Part shown: positions 1 through 4,601 of the stretch, piece after piece
Layout of the letters: each line of letters starts with the position of its first letter
Position numbering within the stretch: the first letter of the stretch is position 1
Source of the DNA: an uncultured Alphaproteobacteria bacterium
Lineage (GTDB): Bacteria; Pseudomonadota; Alphaproteobacteria; Reyranellales; Reyranellaceae
DNA length: 6,741 bases
Assembly (NCBI GenBank): GCA_903929895.1
Contig: CAIYWM010000622.1
Span: forward strand, 1-6,741
Reading direction: 5' to 3'
Translations under genes and position numbers: made by a program
The notes under the pieces: generated by a model
The model's database searches: none
Told to the model about the DNA's origin: nothing
Seen by the model: only the letters and a program-made list of their open reading frames with translations

Positions 1-86
1 ACATCAAGCAGGCCAACGAGGGCTGCGACTTCGATTTCCTCGAAACCGGCTTCGGCGCGCCGGTGGCCGAGCCGTCGATCTACTGA
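1..86 (+). CDS. 3' end of an unrecognised protein (partial)
   Basis: An open frame enters from the left edge (first full codon at 3) and ends at TGA 84-86, giving a 27-residue C-terminus that finishes in ...GAPVAEPSIY. Third codon positions are almost all G or C, like the genes downstream, so this is very probably the true end of a coding region. The tail is mildly acidic, with one Cys and no membrane segment. I do not recognise the family from so short a piece. It is followed by about 220 bases before the likely permease start, so it need not share a transcript with the genes downstream. Confidence 0.6.
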   Translation, partial: IKQANEGCDFDFLETGFGAPVAEPSIY

Positions 87-97
87 TTTAGCTCGAA

Positions 98-122
98 CGC
101 GGGCCGTACGAGCCGGGCCGCG
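98..122 (+). terminator. G+C-rich hairpin after the upstream gene, weak terminator candidate
   Basis: CGCGGGCC (98-105) can pair with GGGCCGCG (115-122), with one G-G mismatch and a 9-base loop, starting 12 bases after the stop codon at 84-86. The position suits transcription termination. However, it is followed by TGGCTTCT rather than a run of T, so a classical intrinsic terminator is not supported. Confidence 0.2.
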
Positions 123-149
123 TGGCTTCTCGCGTTCACGAAACCGAAA

Positions 150-171
150 GCCTCCCAGCCTAGAAGGAGGC
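150..171 (+). promoter_or_regulatory. Hairpin enclosing a strong Shine-Dalgarno sequence
   Basis: GCCTCC (150-155) is perfectly complementary to GGAGGC (166-171), with a 10-base loop. The right arm contains most of AAGGAGG (164-170), an essentially ideal ribosome binding site. That site lies 6 bases before GTG 177 (in frame with the permease) and 2 bases before ATG 173 (a 50-codon frame ending at 325). The left arm therefore acts as an internal anti-Shine-Dalgarno and could hide the site in RNA. The pairing is seen in the sequence; any regulatory role is inferred. Confidence 0.3.
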
Positions 172-230
172 GATGGGTGGTACGGGGAGAGTGCCGGATC
201 GCAGCCCGGCCGCCGCCGGACCGCGTCCGA

Positions 231-259
231 TTGACGGTGCGGAGCAGCGGGCCTATGGC
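231..259 (+). promoter_or_regulatory. Possible sigma70-type promoter for the ABC transporter block
   Basis: TTGACG (231-236) is a near-consensus -35 box. It is followed after exactly 17 bases by TATGGC (254-259), a partial -10 box. Transcription would begin near 266, leaving about 40 bases before ATG 306. If real, this promoter would exclude the two earlier permease start codons (177 and 255) from its transcript. The -10 match is only moderate and such matches occur by chance, so this is a weak call. Confidence 0.3.
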
Positions 260-305
260 AGCGAGCCCGTCCCCTGCGCGCCTGCGGATCATCGGGAAAA
301 AGCAC

Positions 306-2060
306 ATGCTCGTCTCCAGACCTGACCAGGGCCGCCAGGCCAACACGCCGCTTGGCGTCGCCGGGACCGGCTTCCGGCCCAACCTCTACGACGCGATCAT
401 CTTCGTGCTGGTGGTCGGCGTCTTCGTGCTGGTCGCCCACGGCTTCCGCGAGATGAGCGCGCCGGCCATCCGGCTCTCGACCGAACCCGTCACGCTTGAT
501 GTCGCCCGCCTCCCGGAATACGCGCTGCGCACCACGCTGCGCATGTTCGCCGCGATCATCGCTTCGCTGGTCTTCACCTTCGTGGTGGCGACGCTCGCCG
601 CGCGCAACCGCAAGGCCGAGCTGGTCATCCTCCCGGCGCTCGACATCCTGCAGTCGGTGCCGGTTCTGGGCTTCCTCACCTTCACCGTGACGTTCTTCCT
701 GCAGCTCTTCCCCGGCAGCGTGCTCGGTGCGGAATGCGCGGCGATCTTCGCCATCTTCACCGCCCAGGCCTGGAACATGGCCTTCAGCTTCTACCAGTCG
801 CTGCGCACCGTGCCGCGCGACCTCGACGAGGTCGCCCGTCACTATCGCTTCTCGCCGTGGCTGCGCTTCTGGCGGCTCGACGTACCCTTCGCCGCACCGG
901 GTCTCATCTGGAACACGATGATGTCGATGTCGGGCGGCTGGTTCTTCGTCGTCGCCTCCGAGGCGATCACGGTCGGCGACACCACGGTGATGCTGCCGGG
1001 CATCGGCTCCTGGCTGGCGCTGGCGATCCAGGCCCGCGACCTCAACGCGGTGCTACTCGCCATCGCCATGATGGCCGCCGTCATCCTGGCCTATGACCAG
1101 CTGATCTTCCGCCCGATCGTCGCCTGGGCCGACAAGTTCCGGTTCGAGCAGCAGGCAGCCGAGTCGCAGCCGCGTTCGTGGCTCTACGATTTCTGGCGCC
1201 GCAGCCGGGTGCGGCCGCATCTGGTCCGGGGCGCCGCCTCGGTCGCCGACCGGATCTCACTGCTGCCGACGCCGCTGACGCGCGCGCCGGTCAAACCGAA
1301 ATTCGGTACGCCGTCGCGCACCGGCGAGAGGATCTGGATCGCGGTTCTGCTCGTGCTGGCAGGCTATGCGCTCTGGCACATCGTACTGTACACCCGCACG
1401 ACCCTGGGCTTCGACGACCTGCGCATCGCCCTGTTCGACGGACTTCTGACGCTGACCCGGGTGCTGGTCCTCATCGCGCTGGCCAGCCTCATCTGGGTCC
1501 CGATCGGCGTGTGGATCGGGCTGCGCCCGCGTCTCGCGACGAGCCTGCAGCCGGTCGCCCAGTTCCTCGCGGCCTTCCCGGCGAACGTCGTGTTTCCGGT
1601 GGCCGTGGTGGCGATCGTGAGCCTGCGGCTCGATCCCAACATCTGGCTGAGCCCGCTGATGATCCTGGGCACCCAGTGGTACATCCTGTTCAACGTGATC
1701 GCCGGCGCGAGCGCCATTCCGACCGACCTGCGCGACGCGGCAGCGCTCTTTCGCATCCGCTCCTGGTCATGGTGGCGCAAGGTCGGTGTCCCGGCGATCC
1801 TTCCCTACTACGTGACCGGCGCGCTGACCGCCGCCGGCGGCTCCTGGAACGCCAGCATCGTTGCCGAGGTGGTGAGCTGGGGTGACACCCATCTGCGGGC
1901 CGAGGGACTGGGCGCCTATATCGCCGACGCCACGACCGCCGGCGACTTTCCGCGCGTCGTGCTGGGCATCGTGGTCATGGCGTTGATGGTGACCACGTGC
2001 AACCGCATCCTGTGGCGGCCGCTCTACCGCCTCGCCGAGAACCGCTTCAGGCTCGAGTAG
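306..2060 (+). CDS. ABC transporter permease, two fused NitT/TauT-type permease domains
   Basis: This 584-residue inner-membrane protein is the membrane channel of an ABC importer. It holds two tandem permease domains. Half one has membrane segments near residues 29-47, 80-99, 108-132, 140-162 and 248-268, with its EAA loop at about 174-194 (DEVARHYRFS...). Half two has segments near 343-362, 385-406, 415-440 and 549-566, with its EAA loop at about 476-496 (RDAAALFRIRS...). The halves align visibly after the EAA loops: GGWFFVVASEAITVGDT in one, GGSWNASIVAEVVSWGDT in the other, and both end in a RPxxxxAxxxFRxE-like stretch. NitT/TauT permeases usually have one domain and dimerise, so this is a single-chain equivalent. 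I chose ATG 306 because the family-like part begins soon after it. The frame is open back to ATG 255 and GTG 177, and GTG 177 has the better ribosome binding site. The ATPase follows 10 bases later. The substrate is unknown. Confidence 0.88.
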   Translation: MLVSRPDQGRQANTPLGVAGTGFRPNLYDAIIFVLVVGVFVLVAHGFREMSAPAIRLSTEPVTLDVARLPEYALRTTLRMFAAIIASLVFTFVVATLAARNRKAELVILPALDILQSVPVLGFLTFTVTFFLQLFPGSVLGAECAAIFAIFTAQAWNMAFSFYQSLRTVPRDLDEVARHYRFSPWLRFWRLDVPFAAPGLIWNTMMSMSGGWFFVVASEAITVGDTTVMLPGIGSWLALAIQARDLNAVLLAIAMMAAVILAYDQLIFRPIVAWADKFRFEQQAAESQPRSWLYDFWRRSRVRPHLVRGAASVADRISLLPTPLTRAPVKPKFGTPSRTGERIWIAVLLVLAGYALWHIVLYTRTTLGFDDLRIALFDGLLTLTRVLVLIALASLIWVPIGVWIGLRPRLATSLQPVAQFLAAFPANVVFPVAVVAIVSLRLDPNIWLSPLMILGTQWYILFNVIAGASAIPTDLRDAAALFRIRSWSWWRKVGVPAILPYYVTGALTAAGGSWNASIVAEVVSWGDTHLRAEGLGAYIADATTAGDFPRVVLGIVVMALMVTTCNRILWRPLYRLAENRFRLE

Positions 2061-2065
2061 GAGAG
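2059..2065 (+). promoter_or_regulatory. Ribosome binding site of the ATPase gene
   Basis: AGGAGAG lies 5 bases before ATG 2071 and overlaps the permease stop codon TAG (2058-2060). It fixes the ATPase start at 2071 rather than the in-frame ATG at 2080, and it suggests that the two genes are translated in a coupled manner. Confidence 0.6.
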
Positions 2066-2070
2066 ACCGA

Positions 2071-3384
2071 ATGGACACGATGATATCCGTGGCCGACCGC
2101 ACGCTGGTCAGCGTCGACCACATACGCAAGGTCTATCCCAAGGGGAGCGGCGAGGATCTGCTCGTTCTCGACGATGTCTGCCTGACGCTGGGCAAGAACG
2201 AAATCGTCTCGTTCCTCGGCCGCTCCGGCTGCGGGAAAACGACGCTGCTGCGCATCCTCGCCGGCCTGATGCCGGCAACCGGGGGCGAGGTGACGATCGC
2301 GGGCAAGAGCGTGGTCGGCCCGTCGCCGGAAGTCGCGATGGTGTTCCAGTCCTTCGCGCTCTTCCCCTGGCTCACGGTGCTGCAGAATGTCGAGATCGGC
2401 CTCGAGGCGCAGGGCGTCGGTCCGGCCGAGCGCAAGCGCCGCGCGCTGGCCGCCATCGATCTGATCGGCCTCGACGGCTACGAGAGCGCCTACCCGAAGG
2501 AACTGTCCGGCGGCATGCGGCAGAGGGTCGGCATCGCGCGCGCTGTCGTGGTGCAGCCCACCGTGCTGCTGATGGACGAAGCCTTCTCGGCCCTCGACGT
2601 GCTGACCGCCGAGACGCTGCGCACCGACCTCATGGATCTGTGGATCGAGGGCCGCCTGCCAATCTCGGCGATCGCCGTCGTCACGCACAATATCGAGGAA
2701 GCGGTCCTGCTGTCGGACCGTGTGCTGGTCTTTGGCTCCAATCCCGGCCACGTCGCGGCGGAGATCAAGATCGAGCTGCCCCATCCTCGCAACCGGCTTG
2801 ATCCTGCGTTCCGGCAGATCGTCGAGGATCTCTATTCCACCATGACGGAGCGGGCTGGGGGCAAGACGAGCCCGGGCCATTTCTTCGGGACCGGCCTCGC
2901 CATGCTGCTGCCGAGGGTTTCGCCCAACATGATCGCAGGCCTGATGGAGGCGGTGGCTGCTGCACCGCACGAGGGCCACGCCGGCCTGCCGGAGCTGGCG
3001 GGCGACCTGCATATGGAGGTCGACGACCTGTTCCCGGTCGCCGAGGTCCTGCAGCTGCTGCGTTTCGCCGAGCTGGCGGAGGGCGACATCAAGCTCACCG
3101 AGCCGGGACAACAGTTCGTCGGTTTCGAGCCCGATGCCCGCAAGAAGCTGTTCGCCCAGCATCTCCTGAACTACGTGCCGCTGGCGGGCCATATCCGCCG
3201 CGTCTTGGACGAGCGCGGCACGCATCGCGCGCCGGGTAGCCGGTTCCGCGGTGAGCTCGAGGATCATATGTCCGAGTCCTTCGCCGCGCAGACATTGCGG
3301 ACCGTCACCTCGTGGGGCCGCTTCGGCGAGATTTTCGCCTACGATGAGGTGAGCGACGTGTTCAGCCTGGACAATCCGGGCTGA
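2071..3384 (+). CDS. ABC transporter ATP-binding protein with C-terminal AAA-associated domain
   Basis: This 437-residue cytoplasmic ATPase is expected to drive the permease encoded just upstream. The nucleotide-binding domain fills about residues 12-260 and has every motif: Walker A GRSGCGKTT (50-58), Q-loop VFQSF (Q93), signature LSGGMRQ (145-151), Walker B VLLMDE (165-170), D-loop SALD and switch His206 (VVTHN). Walker B is followed by AF where many relatives have PF, a minor variation. The NBD resembles NitT/TauT (SsuB/TauB/NrtD-like) ATPases, which are about 250-270 residues long. Here some 165 extra residues (about 270-437) form a helical, winged-helix-like region matching the AAA-associated C-terminal domain found on such ATPases (Pfam AAA_assoc_C, from memory). 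The role of that domain is not established; sensing or regulating transport is a guess. MgtC follows 22 bases later. Confidence 0.9.
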   Translation: MDTMISVADRTLVSVDHIRKVYPKGSGEDLLVLDDVCLTLGKNEIVSFLGRSGCGKTTLLRILAGLMPATGGEVTIAGKSVVGPSPEVAMVFQSFALFPWLTVLQNVEIGLEAQGVGPAERKRRALAAIDLIGLDGYESAYPKELSGGMRQRVGIARAVVVQPTVLLMDEAFSALDVLTAETLRTDLMDLWIEGRLPISAIAVVTHNIEEAVLLSDRVLVFGSNPGHVAAEIKIELPHPRNRLDPAFRQIVEDLYSTMTERAGGKTSPGHFFGTGLAMLLPRVSPNMIAGLMEAVAAAPHEGHAGLPELAGDLHMEVDDLFPVAEVLQLLRFAELAEGDIKLTEPGQQFVGFEPDARKKLFAQHLLNYVPLAGHIRRVLDERGTHRAPGSRFRGELEDHMSESFAAQTLRTVTSWGRFGEIFAYDEVSDVFSLDNPG

Positions 3385-3406
3385 CACCGCGCGACAAGGA
3401 CGAGTG

Positions 3407-4120
3407 ATGCATTTCGACCTGTTTGAACTCGGCGAGACCGCCCTGCGTCTCGGCGTGGCGCTGCTGCTGGGCTCGGCCATCGGGTTCGAGCGCCAATGGA
3501 ACCAGAAGATGGCGGGCCTGCGCACCAACGCGCTGGTGGCGCTGGGCGCGGCGGGCTTCGTCACCTTCTCCGGACTGGTCGGCGCCGGCGATCCGACGCG
3601 TGTGGCCGCGCAGGTCGTGACCGGCATCGGCTTCCTGGGCGCGGGTGTCATCCTGCGCGAGGGCGTCAACGTGCACGGGCTCAACACCGCGGCGACGCTG
3701 TGGTGCTCGGCGATGGTCGGCACGATGGCGGGGGCGGGGCATGGCGGCCCGGCGCTGCTGGCGGCCGGCATGGTGATCGCCACCAACCTCGTCCTGCGGC
3801 CTCTCATACGGCGCGTGAACAGCCGCCTCGTGACCAGCAGCAACGCCGAGACGCACTACACCGTCGAGGTCGTCTGCCGCGGCGCCGAGGAGGCGCAGAT
3901 GCGATCGCTGCTGCTGAACGCGCTGGCGCAGGCGGGTCTCGGCCTGCGCCGGCTCGACAGCGAGGATATTGCCGATACGTCCAAGGTGACGGTGACGGCA
4001 CAGGCCGTCGCCGCCAAGCGCAACGATGCCGCGCTCGAGCAGATCGTCGGCCGCCTCAGCCTCGATCCCACGGTCACCGGCGTCACCTGGCAGATCGACC
4101 GCACGATTCCGGAATCCTGA
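3407..4120 (+). CDS. MgtC/SapB family membrane protein
   Basis: This 237-residue protein has the MgtC/SapB hallmarks in order: a first membrane helix with LGSAIGFERQ (22-30), then MAGLRTNALVALGAAGF (35-51), then VTGIGFLGAGVILREG (71-86) and GLNTAATLWCSAMVG (91-105). A further membrane segment lies at about 114-132. Residues from about 150 to 232 form a soluble, ACT-like C-terminal domain, as in longer family members. Salmonella MgtC supports growth at low Mg2+ and inside macrophages and acts on the F1Fo ATP synthase; most family members in free-living bacteria are uncharacterised, so no specific function is assigned. ATG 3407 is preferred over the adjacent GTG 3404 because AAGGA (3396-3400) is then 6 bases away. 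It lies 22 bases after the ATPase gene and is probably co-transcribed with it. The next gene is separated by a structured 84-base gap. Confidence 0.88.
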   Translation: MHFDLFELGETALRLGVALLLGSAIGFERQWNQKMAGLRTNALVALGAAGFVTFSGLVGAGDPTRVAAQVVTGIGFLGAGVILREGVNVHGLNTAATLWCSAMVGTMAGAGHGGPALLAAGMVIATNLVLRPLIRRVNSRLVTSSNAETHYTVEVVCRGAEEAQMRSLLLNALAQAGLGLRRLDSEDIADTSKVTVTAQAVAAKRNDAALEQIVGRLSLDPTVTGVTWQIDRTIPES

Positions 4121-4133
4121 CCTTCCTCGTTGC

Positions 4134-4150
4134 TTGGACCTTTTGTCCAA
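4134..4150. promoter_or_regulatory. Perfect inverted repeat TTGGAC-N5-GTCCAA, possible operator
   Basis: The 17 bases TTGGACCTTTTGTCCAA form two perfect 6-base half-sites separated by 5 bases, starting 14 bases after the mgtC-family stop codon. Half-site starts are 11 bases apart, about one helical turn, as expected for a dimeric regulator. It could equally fold as a small RNA hairpin. No T-run follows, so an intrinsic terminator is unlikely. It differs from the FNR/CRP consensus, and I cannot name a regulator. Confidence 0.35.
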
Positions 4151-4169
4151 TACAGCCCTCCTGCATTCG

Positions 4170-4196
4170 CGACGAGATTGCGCGCCATTCTCGTCG
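4170..4196 (+). promoter_or_regulatory. 8-bp perfect hairpin abutting a ribosome binding site
   Basis: CGACGAGA (4170-4177) pairs perfectly with TCTCGTCG (4189-4196) around an 11-base loop. The right arm touches the Shine-Dalgarno sequence GGAGGA (4196-4201) that serves GTG 4205, so folding could affect ribosome access to the first gene of the cytochrome block. Processing or mRNA stabilisation between the two halves of a longer transcript is another option. The pairing is directly visible; the function is inferred. Confidence 0.4.
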
Positions 4197-4204
4197 GAGG
4201 AATC

Positions 4205-4600
4205 GTGCGCTTCATTTCTGACTGGCTGGCCGCCGCGCCCTATCGCGCGGTCGTCCTCAACATCGCGATGCTGGTGCTGCTGCTGGCGCTGGTCGATAGC
4301 GCGGCGCTGTTCACACTGGTCGGCGCGTCGTGCCTCGCTGTGGCCGGTCTCGTCGGCCTGCGCGGCGCCTTGCGCGCGAGCTTTCGCCGCGGTACCGGCG
4401 CGCGAGCCGCCTTCGACCGGGTGCTTGTCTGGCTGCCCGGCGCGGCGGCGCTGACGCTTGGTGCTGTGGGGCTTCATCTCGCGGTGACCGCTCCGGCAGG
4501 ATCGCCCCTGCATCTCGCGGGCATCGCGCTCTTCGGCTTCGAGCTGGTGATGCTCGCGCTGCCGGCCGACGAGAAGCCGGCCCCGGCGAAGGCCGCGTGA
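4205..4600 (+). CDS. Small four-helix membrane protein of unknown function
   Basis: I do not recognise this 131-residue protein. It has four probable membrane segments (about 15-31, 35-53, 74-95 and 102-120) with a basic loop between the second and third (LRGALRASFRRGTGAR, 52-67) that should be cytoplasmic. A short hydrophilic tail ends in PAPAKAA. It has no CxxCH motif; single histidines at 91 and 103 are the only obvious heme-ligand candidates. GTG 4205 is chosen because GGAGGA (4196-4201) sits just upstream; the frame is open back to TTG 4130, but that start has no ribosome binding site and would run through both inverted repeats. The cytochrome gene starts one base after its stop codon, so the two are probably translationally coupled. 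A role as a small accessory subunit or assembly factor of the oxidase is suggested by position only. Confidence 0.72.
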   Translation: MRFISDWLAAAPYRAVVLNIAMLVLLLALVDSAALFTLVGASCLAVAGLVGLRGALRASFRRGTGARAAFDRVLVWLPGAAALTLGAVGLHLAVTAPAGSPLHLAGIALFGFELVMLALPADEKPAPAKAA

Positions 4601-4601
4601 G

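Larger units (their letters stand above)
87..305 (+). other. Leader/intergenic region before the ABC transporter genes
   Basis: No convincing gene of its own lies here. Visible elements are an imperfect G+C-rich hairpin at 98-122, a 6-bp hairpin at 150-171 that covers a strong Shine-Dalgarno sequence, and a 5-bp hairpin at 179-195 (GGTAC/GTGCC around a 7-base loop). There is also a possible promoter at 231-259. The permease frame stays open back to GTG 177, so part of this stretch could be coding if translation starts early. I compared it by eye with the consensus of several riboswitch classes and found no convincing match. Confidence 0.5.

Noticed and set aside
98..122. Confident intrinsic terminator after the upstream gene
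   Set aside because: The stem has a mismatch and no T-run follows; kept only as a low-confidence candidate.
164..260. Known riboswitch class in the leader (fluoride, glycine, yybP-ykoY manganese, TPP or guanidine)
   Set aside because: Short fragments such as GGCGATG and GGGGAGAG recall parts of these consensus sequences, but the other required conserved blocks are absent. A covariance-model scan would settle it.
2047..3843. 598-codon open frame on the - strand
   Set aside because: It lies antisense to the ATPase and MgtC-family genes, crosses their boundary, and encodes an Arg/His/Gln/Asp-rich product typical of a shadow of G+C-rich coding DNA. The + strand genes carry complete family motifs.
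4130..4204. TTG 4130 as start of the small membrane protein
   Set aside because: It has no ribosome binding site, and the added 25 residues would be encoded through two perfect inverted repeats. GTG 4205 has GGAGGA directly upstream.
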